A stretch of 64,000 nucleotides of DNA, from contig NZ_JACHBD010000007.1 in assembly GCF_014200175.1 (NCBI RefSeq), positions 124,001 to 188,000 on the forward strand, read 5' to 3'. Positions 35,950 through 44,196 of this stretch are shown piece after piece (position 1 is the first letter of the stretch; each line of letters begins with the position of its first letter). Source of the DNA: Rhizobium lentis. Lineage in GTDB: Bacteria > Pseudomonadota > Alphaproteobacteria > Rhizobiales > Rhizobiaceae. The notes below the pieces were generated by a model. That model saw nothing but the letters and a program-made list of their open reading frames with translations. It searched no databases and had not been told where the DNA came from. Made by a program: the position numbers and the translations under genes.

Positions 35950-36824
35950 GATGCGGCACCTCTGCGAAGGCGGGGAAGAATGAGTGCCACGGTCACCAGC
36001 ACGGCCGTCACGAAATTGAGATCGGAGGCCTGCAGACCGATGACGTCGCTCGACAGCGCCAGCTGGATGGCAATGCGATAGAGGATCGAACCGAGCACGC
36101 AGCCGACGAGCGCGATCAATAGCCCGCGCCGCCCGAGCAAGGTCTCGCCGATGATGACGGCGGCAAGACCGACGACGATGGTGCCGACGCCGGAGGTGAC
36201 GTCGGCAAAACCGTTGGTCTGGGCAAACAAGGCACCGCCGAACGCCACCAGCGCATTCGAGATCGCCATGCCGAGATAGATCTGCCGGCTGGTGTCGACG
36301 CCCTGGGCTCGCGCCATCCTGGCATTGGCGCCGGTCGCGCGCATGGCCAGCCCGGCGTCGCTTTCGAGGAAGCGCCAGACCAGGACGAGCGCGACGATGA
36401 CGAGAACGCCGACGAAGAGCGGCCGCACGTAGAAATCGCGAAGGCCATGGCCGAAGAATGGACTGATCATCGTATCGGCATTGATGAGGGCGACATTGGG
36501 TTTGCCCATCACCCTTAGATTGACGGAGAACAGGGCGATCATCGTCAGGATCGAGGCGAGCAGGTTGAGGATCTTGAAGCGCACATTGAGCAGCGCCGTC
36601 ACCATGCCCGCAGCCGCACCCGCGGCCATGGCGATCAGCGCCGCGAGCCAGGCATTGACGCCGGCGATGATCAGCACAGCCGTGACCGCTGCACCCAGCG
36701 GAAAGGAACCGTCGACGGTCAGGTCGGGAAAATCGAGGACGCGGAAGGCGAGATAGACGCCGAGAGCGACGAAGGAATAGACCAGGCCGAGCTCGACGGC
36801 CCCCCAGAATGCGATTTGGCTCAA
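35946..36824 (-). CDS. ABC transporter permease (TrpXYZ-type importer)
   Basis: 292 residues with eight or more predicted membrane helices. FSFVALGVYLAFRVLDFPDLTVDGSF-like sequence at the start (LVYSFVALGVYL, DFPDLTVDGSFPLGAA) matches permeases of the branched-chain/TrpXYZ-like class. The likely start is a TTG at 36824 giving MSQIAFWGAVELG, with AAAAAGGGGCTGAAAGCC upstream; a longer frame to 36902 includes the hairpin region and is rejected. It is 121 bases after the binding-protein gene and overlaps the ATPase gene. Confidence 0.88.
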   Translation of the reverse strand: MSQIAFWGAVELGLVYSFVALGVYLAFRVLDFPDLTVDGSFPLGAAVTAVLIIAGVNAWLAALIAMAAGAAAGMVTALLNVRFKILNLLASILTMIALFSVNLRVMGKPNVALINADTMISPFFGHGLRDFYVRPLFVGVLVIVALVLVWRFLESDAGLAMRATGANARMARAQGVDTSRQIYLGMAISNALVAFGGALFAQTNGFADVTSGVGTIVVGLAAVIIGETLLGRRGLLIALVGCVLGSILYRIAIQLALSSDVIGLQASDLNFVTAVLVTVALILPRLRRGAAS

Positions 36825-36885
36825 GGCTTTCAGCCCCTTTTTGTTTCCGTTCCGCCCGTCGCGAAACCGGAGCCTTGTAATACTA

Positions 36886-36915
36886 CAGCCGCCCCCGTGC
36901 AAACGGGAGCGGCTG
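36886..36915 (-). terminator. Intercistronic hairpin between binding-protein and permease genes
   Basis: CAGCCGC and CCCGT (36886-36898) pair with ACGGG and GCGGCTG (36903-36915) around a 4-nt loop with one internal mismatch. No T-run follows on the minus strand. Such hairpins after binding-protein genes often stabilise the upstream mRNA and lower downstream expression. Confidence 0.65.
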
Positions 36916-36945
36916 AACGTGACCAGTCGGTGGACCTACGGCCGA

Positions 36946-37899
36946 TCAGTCGATGACTTTGTTGGCCCGCGAAAGCACGCTCTCGGGCAGCGTGACACCC
37001 ATCTTGGCAGCTGCCGCCTTGTTGACGACAAGATCGCTGCCGGCGGCGGTCTTCACCGCGATATCGCCGGGATTCTCGCCCTTCAGCACGCGCACAACGA
37101 TTTCGCCCGTCTGCTTGCCGACATCGTAATAGTTGAAGCCAAGGGCAGCGACCGAACTGCGCGAAACCGAATCCGTATCGGCGGTGAAGAGCGGCAGCTT
37201 GCTTTCTTCGGCAACGGCGACGGCGCCTTCGAGCGCCGAGATGATCGTGTTGTCGGTCGGAATGTAGATCGCGTCGGCGCGGCCGACGAGGGCGCGGGCA
37301 GCGCCCTGAACCTCGGCCGATTTGGTGGCGGCCGATTCGACGACCTTCAGCCCGGCCTTTTCGGCTTCTGCCTTCAGCACGGCGAGCAGCGAAACGGAAT
37401 TCGCCTCACCTGAATTATAGAGATAGCCGATGGTCTTCGCCTTTGGCACGATTTCCTTGATCAGCGCCAGGTGCTCGCCGACCGGGGACATGTCGGAAAG
37501 GCCGGTGACATTGCCGCCCGGCTTGTCCATGTTCTTGACGAGCTGGGCGCCGAGCGGATCCGATACGGCGGTGAAGACGACGGGAATGTCGCGCGTCGCA
37601 GAGACGACGGCCTGGGCCGACGGCGTGGAGATCGGCACGATGACATTGGGCTCGTCGCCGGCGAACTGGCGGGCGATCTGGGCTGCGGTCGCCGGATTGC
37701 CCTGCGCCGATTCGAACACGAATTTCAGGTTCTCGCCTTCCTTGTAGCCGGCCGCCGTCAGCACGTCGAGAACCCCTTTGCGGGCCGCATCCAGCGCCGG
37801 ATGCTCGACGATCGCCGTCACCGCGATGGTCACGTCATCGGCCTTGGCGGGAAGGGAAAGGACCAAACTGGCGGCAAGAGCGAGTAAAATCGGGCGCAT
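36946..37899 (-). CDS. ABC transporter substrate-binding protein (TrpX-like)
   Basis: 317 residues with a Sec signal peptide (MRPILLALAASLVLSLPAKA). The mature protein is a type I periplasmic-binding fold of the ABC_sub_bind family, with VTAIVEHPALDAARKG, NPATAAQIARQF and DIPVVFTAVSDPLGA. Relatives are annotated as tryptophan/tyrosine binding (TrpX), but the ligand here is not proven. AGGAGGATACCA precedes the ATG at 37899, a strong ribosome site. First gene of a three-gene import operon. Confidence 0.9.
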   Translation of the reverse strand: MRPILLALAASLVLSLPAKADDVTIAVTAIVEHPALDAARKGVLDVLTAAGYKEGENLKFVFESAQGNPATAAQIARQFAGDEPNVIVPISTPSAQAVVSATRDIPVVFTAVSDPLGAQLVKNMDKPGGNVTGLSDMSPVGEHLALIKEIVPKAKTIGYLYNSGEANSVSLLAVLKAEAEKAGLKVVESAATKSAEVQGAARALVGRADAIYIPTDNTIISALEGAVAVAEESKLPLFTADTDSVSRSSVAALGFNYYDVGKQTGEIVVRVLKGENPGDIAVKTAAGSDLVVNKAAAAKMGVTLPESVLSRANKVID

Positions 37900-37992
37900 T
37901 GGTATCCTCCTATATGATTTTGGCGGCACTATTAGGAAAAGCGCCCCCTGAAATCAATCGCGGAGAATTGTTGCGAGGATCAAACTTGCTGA

Positions 37993-39222
37993 TCAGTCGT
38001 CAGCGCCGTGATTGGCGATCATCATCGCTTCGAAGGCCAGCCGCTCAGTCTTGCGCATGCGTTCTGATTCCGATTTCAGCTGGCCGCAGGCGGCAAGAAT
38101 GTCGCGCCCGCGCGGCGTGCGGATCGGCGAGGCATAACCGGCCGAATTGATGAAATCGGCGAACTTCTCGATCTGCTCCCAGTCGGAACACTGGTAGTTG
38201 GTGCCGGGCCAGGGATTGAACGGAATGAGGTTGATCTTCGCCGGCACGCCTTTCAGGAGCTTGATCAGCCCCTTGGCGTCTTCCAGGCTGTCATTGACGT
38301 CCTTCAGCATCACGTATTCGAAGGTGATGCGCCGCGCATTGGAAAGGCCGGGATAGGCCTTGCAGGCGTCGATCAGTTCCTTCAGCGGGTACTTCTTGTT
38401 GATCGGCACCAGAATGTCGCGCAGGTCGTCGCGGACCGCATGCAGCGAAATTGCCAGCATGACGCCGATCTCCTCGCCGGTGCGGAAGATTTCCGGCACG
38501 ACACCGGAGGTGGAAAGCGTCACGCGACGTTTGGACAGTGACAGGCCGTCGCCATCCGTAGCGATCAGCAGGGCTTGTTTGACGGCATCGAAATTATAGA
38601 GCGGCTCGCCCATGCCCATCATCACGATATTGCTGACCTTGCGGCCTTCGGCCGGCATGATCGTGCCTTGCGGCGCTTCGCGATCTGGGAAGTCGCCGAG
38701 CCGGTCGCGGGCGAGCAGCAGCTGCGACAGGATTTCCTCCGCCGTCAGGTTGCGCACCAGCCGCTGCGTGCCGGTGTGACAGAAGGAACAGGTCAGCGTG
38801 CAGCCGACCTGGCTGGAAATGCACAGTGTGCCGCGGCCCTCTTCCGGAATGTAGACGGCTTCGATCTCGACCGGGCGGCCTGCGCCCCGCGCGGGAAAGC
38901 GCAGCAGCCATTTGCGGGTGCCGTCATTGGAGACCTGCTCCTCGACGATTTCGGGACGCGCGATGGTGAAATGCTGCTTCAGCATTTCACGCATGTCCTT
39001 GGCGACATTCGTCATATGGTCGAAATCGGAGACGCCCCGCACATAGATCCAGTTCCAGAGCTGCGCGACGCGCATCTTGATCTGCTTCTCGGCCACGCCT
39101 TTTTCCCTGAGCACCGCCGCCATTTCCTCCCGCGACAGCCCGATCAGGGAAGGCTTTTCGGCGCCGGAAGAGGCGTTCGGCGCCCGTGGCTTGGTGACAT
39201 CAATCGCATCCATGACGGACAT
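37993..39222 (-). CDS. rlmN: 23S rRNA (A2503-C2)/tRNA (A37-C2) methyltransferase
   Basis: 409 residues. RlmN is a radical-SAM enzyme that methylates C2 of A2503 in 23S rRNA and A37 in some tRNAs. The cluster motif [11 protein letters not shown] is intact, GMGEPLYN is present and the C-terminal catalytic Cys is in DILAACGQL. The ATG at 39222 (MSVMDAIDV) is preferred; the first 30 residues are variable. It lies 93 bases upstream-side of the ABC importer start and is monocistronic as far as I can see. Confidence 0.96.
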   Translation of the reverse strand: MSVMDAIDVTKPRAPNASSGAEKPSLIGLSREEMAAVLREKGVAEKQIKMRVAQLWNWIYVRGVSDFDHMTNVAKDMREMLKQHFTIARPEIVEEQVSNDGTRKWLLRFPARGAGRPVEIEAVYIPEEGRGTLCISSQVGCTLTCSFCHTGTQRLVRNLTAEEILSQLLLARDRLGDFPDREAPQGTIMPAEGRKVSNIVMMGMGEPLYNFDAVKQALLIATDGDGLSLSKRRVTLSTSGVVPEIFRTGEEIGVMLAISLHAVRDDLRDILVPINKKYPLKELIDACKAYPGLSNARRITFEYVMLKDVNDSLEDAKGLIKLLKGVPAKINLIPFNPWPGTNYQCSDWEQIEKFADFINSAGYASPIRTPRGRDILAACGQLKSESERMRKTERLAFEAMMIANHGADD

Positions 39223-39423
39223 GGTCTTTAGATCCCGAATTCGAACACGTAACCGCCCCCGCAAGCCCCGCGGACTTCAGGAGCAAGCCAGAAGAGGTGA
39301 GGCGCATGACGGCACATTGGCAGAAATTGAATGGCGGAACGGCGACTGATATCGCGATCTGTCCGCTGTTGGCCCCGGCCTTTAGCATCATTTTGCCGGC
39401 GCGTCACTACAGATGGAAAACAG

Positions 39424-39450
39424 CAAGGGCCGGCGCAAGGCCGGCCCTTG
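39424..39450 (-). terminator. Intrinsic terminator of the IalB-like gene
   Basis: An 11-bp perfect stem (39424-39434 with 39440-39450) with a 5-nt loop lies 24 bases past the IalB-like stop. On the minus strand it is followed by CTGTTTTCC. Confidence 0.8.
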
Positions 39451-39474
39451 AAATTCCGTTGGCCAAAAAGGCGC

Positions 39475-39984
39475 TTACTTGCAGCTTTCGATCTGCTTCA
39501 GCGCCGCCGAGATGCCCGAGAGCGAATAGCTGTAAGACGTGCCCGTGCCCTTGCGCGAGACCGCATTGACCGTCATCGAATGACCGGTCTTCATCGCCGC
39601 GACGAGGGCCGGCTCCTGAGCCGCGTTCTCGACCCAGCCGGCCTTGTCCTTGGTGAACATCACGAAGGTCTTGTTGTCGATGACGACGTTGATCTTCGAA
39701 TTTTCCTTCACAGTATAGCCCATCATCGCCTGTGGCTCGTAGGAGATGTTCTGGCCGGGGCGCTGCGAGACGATGAAGAAATTGTCGCCGTGATCGACGC
39801 TTGCCGGCTGCTTTGCCGTCGGCACGGACAGCACGTAGCAGACGGTGCTGGCGCCAGACTTGTAGGAATAGGCGCCCCATGCCTGGAACTGTTGAATGCG
39901 GGTCGGCGCGGCTTGCTGCGCTGTCGCAACTCCGGCCATAACAAGGGTGAGTGCGAGGGCGGATACGATACTTTTTACAAACAT
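39475..39984 (-). CDS. IalB-family secreted protein
   Basis: 169 residues with a Sec signal peptide (MFVKSIVSALALTLVMAGVATAQ). The mature region matches the invasion-associated locus B (IalB) family: FQAWGAYSYKSGASTVCYVLS, ISYEPQAMMGYTVKENSKIN and two cysteines (VCYVL and ESCK). IalB was named in Bartonella for red-cell invasion, but homologues occur widely in free-living rhizobia, so no virulence role is implied. AGGAATCC precedes the ATG at 39984. A strong terminator follows. Confidence 0.85.
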   Translation of the reverse strand: MFVKSIVSALALTLVMAGVATAQQAAPTRIQQFQAWGAYSYKSGASTVCYVLSVPTAKQPASVDHGDNFFIVSQRPGQNISYEPQAMMGYTVKENSKINVVIDNKTFVMFTKDKAGWVENAAQEPALVAAMKTGHSMTVNAVSRKGTGTSYSYSLSGISAALKQIESCK

Positions 39985-40011
39985 GGATTCCTGCCGGTTC
40001 TTGCGATTCAA

Positions 40012-40320
40012 GGCCCGAAGCGATCATAGCGGGCGGCGCATAATCACGATCTGCTTTATTTTGACTTAATTCAGGTTACCAAATGGTCAACAATAGCTGC
40101 GATTTGTATGTGCCTGTGTCATTTCAGCTCGACCACGACTTTTGCCCCTTGCCGAAATCGGCTGCGACGCCGGTGCGCCAATGGCACCGGCCGGCCGTTC
40201 GGGTGAATCTAAGACACAAAGATTCAGGCAAGAGTTTGACCTTTCAAAAATCCGTCGTACCTCATTAAGACTTTGGAAATCCGGGGCGAAATTTCGACCG
40301 CAGGGGGCTCGTGAGACGAC
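40012..40320. other. Intergenic region upstream of the sigma-factor pseudogene
   Basis: About 309 bases without a gene. It contains two short hairpins (GCCGGTGC/GCACCGGC near 40170-40193; TGAATCT/AGATTCA near 40204-40226) and a 10-bp perfect palindrome CGAAATTTCG at 40287-40296, 25 bases before the former start codon. The palindrome may be a relic of a regulatory site. Confidence 0.45.
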
Positions 40321-40845
40321 ATGGATGCCGAGGAAGGACGGCGTTTCACTGCCCTCGCAAAGGCTGTCGCAGACGATCGCGACCAGCAGGCCTTCTCCAT
40401 CCTGTTCGACTATTTCGCCCGCGTCTGAAGACCTGGCTGATGCGCCGGAAGATGACGTCAGGCGAAGCCGAGGAGCTGGTTCAGCAGATCATGATCGTGC
40501 TCTGGCACAAAGCTCTACGATGCCACGCGGTCTTCACTCTCGACCTGGCTCCTTCGCATTGCCCGCAACCACCGCGCCGACGCCCGCATCTTCGACGGGA
40601 CCCGGCCCTGCAGCCGCCGGCCGACATCGGCGCCGAGGAAATCATCGTCAATGACCCCGACGCCAAGATCCGTGCCGCCGTCGGCCAGCTGCCGCAGGAA
40701 CAGCGCGACATGCTGCGTGCCGCCTTTTTTCTCGGCCAATCGCAGAGATCGCTGAAGCGACCGGGCTGCCGCTCGGCGGTGAAATCACGGATCCGGCTTG
40801 CCTTCGGCGAAACTCCGCAAGGTGCTGGAGCAGGAACTCGGCTGA
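40321..40845 (+). pseudogene. ECF-type RNA polymerase sigma factor, multiply frameshifted
   Basis: Translating each piece in turn rebuilds a standard ECF sigma factor of about 175 residues: MDAEEGRRFTALAKAVADD, LKTWLMRRKMTSGEAEELVQ and VLWHKA for region 2.1-2.2, then STWLLRIARNHRADAR for region 2.4, DAKIRAAVGQLPQEQRDMLR and IAEATGLPLG for region 4, and AKLRKVLEQELG ending at a TGA (40843). The reading frame changes six times, with breaks near 40418, 40513, 40595, 40745, 40775 and 40806, and the first frame stops at 40426. No anti-sigma gene follows. Sequencing error is unlikely because neighbouring genes are intact. Confidence 0.82.
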
Positions 40846-40860
40846 ACCGCGCCGGCCCCT

Positions 40861-41253
40861 TCAAATCGTTTTCATCGTATCCGCTGGCGGGTCGGCGAGG
40901 ACGCGGTCCGCGGCGTCATAATGGCCTGGCCGGATATGGCCGCGCACCATGGCGAAGGCGGCGGAAAGCACGGCGACGTCGTCAGAAAAGCCGATGACGG
41001 CGAAAATATCCGGGACGATGTCGACCGGCATGACGAAATAGGCGAGTGCTGCGAGCAGCACACCGCGCACCTTGATCGGCGTTTGCGGATCGAGCGCGCA
41101 GTAGAAGCCGGCGACGACGTCGCGCGAGAACGGGATCTGCCGCACGGCGCGGCGGAAAGTCGGCCAGAACTTCTGCCGCACCGTCTTCTCCCGCCGGCTC
41201 TGGGTGTCCTCGTCGCCCGGCAGAAGGATTTCCCCGAATTTGACCTCGTCCAT
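40861..41253 (-). CDS. DUF1232/YkvA-type membrane protein
   Basis: 130 residues. YCALDPQTPIKVRGVLLAALAYFVMPVDIVPDIFAVIGFSDDVAVLSAAF is the DUF1232 core (quoted in part: residues about 68-117), with a hydrophobic helix and the PxDIxPD turn. The family is small and membrane-associated with no established function. I choose the ATG at 41253 (MDEVKFGE), which has AAGGA upstream; an ATG at 41262 abuts that site. It is convergent with the sigma-factor pseudogene. Confidence 0.82.
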   Translation of the reverse strand: MDEVKFGEILLPGDEDTQSRREKTVRQKFWPTFRRAVRQIPFSRDVVAGFYCALDPQTPIKVRGVLLAALAYFVMPVDIVPDIFAVIGFSDDVAVLSAAFAMVRGHIRPGHYDAADRVLADPPADTMKTI

Positions 41254-41300
41254 CCCTGACATCCTTTCGTCCCTGCGAACATATGGTGATGGCGCCCAGG

Positions 41301-41354
41301 CTTTCAATCGGCCCCTTTCAATCGGCCCCTTTCAATCGGCCCCGTTCAATCGAC
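41301..41354. repeat. 14-bp tandem repeat, nearly four copies
   Basis: Three identical copies of CTTTCAATCGGCCC (41301-41342) are followed by a diverged partial copy CGTTCAATCGAC (41343-41354). The array fills most of the 107-base gap between the DUF1232 and PhhB genes. Its length is not a multiple of three and it contains no gene. Confidence 0.85.
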
Positions 41355-41361
41355 AACACCT

Positions 41362-41667
41362 TCAGCCGAGACGTCGTGCCGCCGCTTTCTCCATCGCCTT
41401 GGCGAGCTTGAAATCCAGCTCCGTCAGTCCGCCAGCATCATGCGTGTTCAGCGTCACATCTACTCGGGAATAGACGTTGAACCATTCGGGATGATGGTTG
41501 AGCTTCTCGGCCGTGATCGCTGCCTCCGTCATGAAGCCGAAGGCCTCGATAAAATTCAAAAACGTGAATGTCTTCGAGATCGAGGAGGACGCGTCATTGA
41601 GGGTCCAGCCGGCAAGCTCCGCCAGTTGCGCCTCGACTGCTGCCCGGTCCAGTCTTTCCCATTTCAT
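41362..41667 (-). CDS. phhB: Pterin-4a-carbinolamine dehydratase
   Basis: 101 residues, the family length. The enzyme regenerates the pterin cofactor of aromatic amino-acid hydroxylases. ITAEKLNHHPEWFNVYSRVDVTLNTHDAGGLTELD holds the catalytic His pair and the conserved HDAGGLT (parts of residues about 52-84). The ATG at 41667 is preceded by AAGAGGAGC. The window shows no phenylalanine hydroxylase gene nearby. It is divergent from the phosphatase gene across 35 bases, so their promoters overlap. Confidence 0.93.
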   Translation of the reverse strand: MKWERLDRAAVEAQLAELAGWTLNDASSSISKTFTFLNFIEAFGFMTEAAITAEKLNHHPEWFNVYSRVDVTLNTHDAGGLTELDFKLAKAMEKAAARRLG

Positions 41668-41702
41668 GCCATGCTCCTCTTGTTCTTCCGACAGGTCTAC
41701 CG

Positions 41703-42203
41703 ATGACGCCTATCAGTATCCTCTTCGTTTGCATGGGCAATATATGCCGTTCTCCGCTTGCCGAGGGAATTTTTCGTCATCTCGTCACCGAGGCTGGCCT
41801 CACCGGCCGTTTCACCGTCGATTCCGCCGGCACCGGCAGCTGGCATGAAGGCGAGCCGCCCGACCAGCGTTCGATCGCCACCGCCCAAAGCCATGGCATC
41901 GACATAGCGGCGCAGCGCGCCCGCCGCATCCGACCAACTGATTTCAACGGTCTCGATCTGATCCTCGCCATGGACCGCGACAATCTGGCAACGCTTGGCA
42001 AGATCGCGCCGCCCAAGGCGAATATCCGGCTCTTCGGCGATGCCGCGCTAGGAACGGGAGAGGATATTCCCGATCCCTATTATGGCGGCCCCGATGGCTT
42101 TGAGCTGGTCTATACCAGGCTCTTGGCCGGCTGCAGCAAGCTGCTCGAAACGCTGGGCGTCGACCGGGCCTCGTGCAGCGGAAACACTTCCTCGGTCAGG
42201 TAA
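41703..42203 (+). CDS. Low-molecular-weight protein-tyrosine phosphatase
   Basis: 166 residues. The P-loop FVCMGNICRSPLAEG (CX5R) at the N-terminus and the general-acid segment IPDPYYGG near residue 123 are both present, so it should be catalytically active. Roles in rhizobia include exopolysaccharide control, but no eps gene is nearby. The last 94 bases overlap the convergent thpR gene, and the C-terminal residues VDRASCSGNTSSVR are encoded there. Confidence 0.93.
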   Translation: MTPISILFVCMGNICRSPLAEGIFRHLVTEAGLTGRFTVDSAGTGSWHEGEPPDQRSIATAQSHGIDIAAQRARRIRPTDFNGLDLILAMDRDNLATLGKIAPPKANIRLFGDAALGTGEDIPDPYYGGPDGFELVYTRLLAGCSKLLETLGVDRASCSGNTSSVR

Positions 42204-42703
42204 GGCCCGCCGCCCACCGATTCGCGCGATGAAAGCAGCACGAAGCGCGGCGCCGTGAAGGTTGCGGTGTGGAAGTTGCCGCGCCCGGCCAGATATTGCA
42301 CGACATCGTCGAGCCGCGACGATTTGAGCCGCGCCAGCGTCACATGCGGCATGAATTTGCGGGGATCCGGCGGCAGGCCGATGCGCTGGCAAATGCGCTC
42401 GATCTCACCCTGCAGGGCGTACATCTCGGGCGATTGCGAGACGCCGGCCCAGACCGAATGCGGTTTCTTCGAGCCGAAGGAACCGATGCCTTCTAGGCGG
42501 AACTGGAATTCCGGCCGGTCGATCCGGTCGAGGCGTTCGACGATTTCATCGGCGGTGCGGCCGTCGACATCACCGATGAAGCGCAAGGTGATGTGGTAAT
42601 TCTCCACATCGATCCATCGTGCTCCGGGGAGGCCGCCGCGCAGCAATGAAAGGCTCATCGCCGCATTGCGCGGAATTTCGAGGGCGGTAAACAGTCTCGG
42701 CAT
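42110..42703 (-). CDS. thpR: RNA 2',3'-cyclic phosphodiesterase
   Basis: 197 residues. The 2H phosphoesterase motifs are NYHITLRFIGD and FMPHVTLARLK, each with the catalytic His-x-Thr. ThpR opens 2',3'-cyclic phosphates on RNA ends; older annotations call it a 2'-5' RNA ligase. The start is the ATG at 42703 (MPRLFTALEIP) with GGGGAG upstream. The C-terminus continues about 20 residues past the usual family end (after YLTEEVFPL) and into the antisense strand of the phosphatase gene. Confidence 0.92.
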   Translation of the reverse strand: MPRLFTALEIPRNAAMSLSLLRGGLPGARWIDVENYHITLRFIGDVDGRTADEIVERLDRIDRPEFQFRLEGIGSFGSKKPHSVWAGVSQSPEMYALQGEIERICQRIGLPPDPRKFMPHVTLARLKSSRLDDVVQYLAGRGNFHTATFTAPRFVLLSSRESVGGGPYLTEEVFPLHEARSTPSVSSSLLQPAKSLV

Positions 42704-42771
42704 AACGAGCACTCCCCGAATCTTTTGCAGGTGCTTACACGGAATCACGCAATTAATGACCGCGCAAGCCC

Positions 42772-43416
42772 CTATTTCTTCACAGTAGAAATCGTCCCGA
42801 CGAAATTTGTGACATCGGCTTCCATCTTTTCGACAATGACGTCGACGCCTCTTGCATTCGGATGCATCCCGTCGTCGAGTTTCAGCCCGGCATCGAGCGC
42901 CACCCCGTCCAGGAAGAAGGCATAAAGCCGAACTCCATGTTTCTCGGAAAGTTTCCGATAAATCGGATTGAAGCGTGCGGCGTAGTCCGCCCCCATATTG
43001 GGGGGCGCCACCATGCCGACGAGCAGCACGGCGATGCCGCGCTGCTTCAGCCGGGAAATCATCTGGTCGAGGTTCTTCTCGCTCTCTTCGGGCGGGATGC
43101 CACGCAGCGCATCATTGGCGCCGAGCTCCAGGATGACGCCGTCGGTGCCGTCCGGCACTGACCAGTCGATCCGGGCAAGCCCCCCTGTCGTCGTGTCGCC
43201 CGAGACGCCCGCATTGGCAATGGCGACGTCGAGCCCCTTCGCCTTCAAAGCGGCTTGCAGCTTCTCCGGAAAGCCGTTCCCGGGCGGCAGCTGATAACCC
43301 GCCATAAGGCTGTCCCCAAAACCGACGAGATTGATCGTCCGGGCCGCGGCGGCACCGGTAAAAATCAACGAGACGGCAATGACGGTGAATTGAAGGGCGG
43401 CAACTTTAAATCTCAT
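42772..43416 (-). CDS. tesA: TesA-like SGNH esterase/lysophospholipase
   Basis: 214 residues with a signal peptide (MRFKVAALQFTVIAVSLIFTGAAA). The SGNH blocks are intact: GFGDSLMAGY (nucleophile Ser), NAGVSGDTT, ELGANDALRG and DGMHPNARG (His-Asp). E. coli TesA is a multifunctional esterase/thioesterase of the periplasm. As in E. coli it is divergent from ybbA-ybbP, an arrangement that supports a joint function with that ABC exporter-like complex. AAGCAGG precedes the ATG at 43416. Confidence 0.9.
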   Translation of the reverse strand: MRFKVAALQFTVIAVSLIFTGAAAARTINLVGFGDSLMAGYQLPPGNGFPEKLQAALKAKGLDVAIANAGVSGDTTTGGLARIDWSVPDGTDGVILELGANDALRGIPPEESEKNLDQMISRLKQRGIAVLLVGMVAPPNMGADYAARFNPIYRKLSEKHGVRLYAFFLDGVALDAGLKLDDGMHPNARGVDVIVEKMEADVTNFVGTISTVKK

Positions 43417-43488
43417 CCTGCTTTCCCTAGATTGGCGAGGTGCCGTCATGCGGCCATTCGGTTAGAGATTTATATAGGGCGATTTCTA

Positions 43489-44196
43489 TTGGCAAAAACC
43501 ATCATCGAGTTGAAGGGCGCCGATCTGACCCTTGGCAGTGCAGCCGCTTCCGTCCATGTGCTGAAGGGCATCGACCTCGATATATCAGCCGGCGAATCCG
43601 TCGGCATCGTCGGCCCTTCCGGTTCCGGCAAGTCGACGCTGCTGATGGTGCTTGCCGGATTGGAGAAGCTCGACAGCGGCGAAATCAACATCAACGAGAC
43701 GCCGCTCCATGCGCTCAGCGAGGACGAGGTCGCCGATTTCCGCGGCCGTAACATCGGCATCGTCTTCCAGTCCTTCCACCTGATCGCCAATATGACGGCA
43801 CTTGAAAACGTCGCCGTGCCGCTGGAACTCGCCAATGTCCGCAACGCTTTCGAAATCGCCCATCGCGAGCTGAATTCGGTCGGCCTTGGCGAACGGTTGA
43901 ACCACTATCCCGGCCAGCTTTCCGGCGGCGAACAGCAGCGCGTGGCGATCGCCAGGGCGCTCGCCCCCTCGCCCGCTTTGCTGATCGCTGACGAGCCAAC
44001 AGGCAATCTCGATACCGAGACCGGCCGTCAGATCGCCGACCTGCTGTTTTCCAAACAGGCCGAACGCGGCATGACTCTACTTCTCGTCACCCACGACGTC
44101 TCGCTTGCGAACCGCTGCTCGCGCCAGATCCGCGTCCGCTCCGGCCGGATCGAGGGCGACAGCGCCGCCCGCCGCAGCGAGGCTGCGATCGCATGA
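43489..44196 (+). CDS. ybbA: ABC transporter ATPase of the YbbA/LolD group
   Basis: 235 residues. Walker [12 protein letters not shown], signature [15 protein letters not shown] and Walker [13 protein letters not shown] are intact, and the [22 protein letters not shown] Q-loop region is MacB/LolD-like. The start is a TTG at 43489; no ATG is suitably placed in frame. It overlaps the permease gene by 4 bases. The YbbA-YbbP-TesA set is thought to extract hydrophobic molecules from the membrane. Confidence 0.9.
   Translation: MAKTIIELKGADLTLGSAAASVHVLKGIDLDISAGESVGIVGPSGSGKSTLLMVLAGLEKLDSGEININETPLHALSEDEVADFRGRNIGIVFQSFHLIANMTALENVAVPLELANVRNAFEIAHRELNSVGLGERLNHYPGQLSGGEQQRVAIARALAPSPALLIADEPTGNLDTETGRQIADLLFSKQAERGMTLLLVTHDVSLANRCSRQIRVRSGRIEGDSAARRSEAAIA

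Noticed and set aside
40012..40320. Small coding genes in the gap before the sigma pseudogene
   Set aside because: Short frames have poor ribosome sites and no similarity; hairpins explain the structure better.
41301..41354. CRISPR-like array
   Set aside because: Units are contiguous 14-mers without spacers, and no cas gene is nearby.
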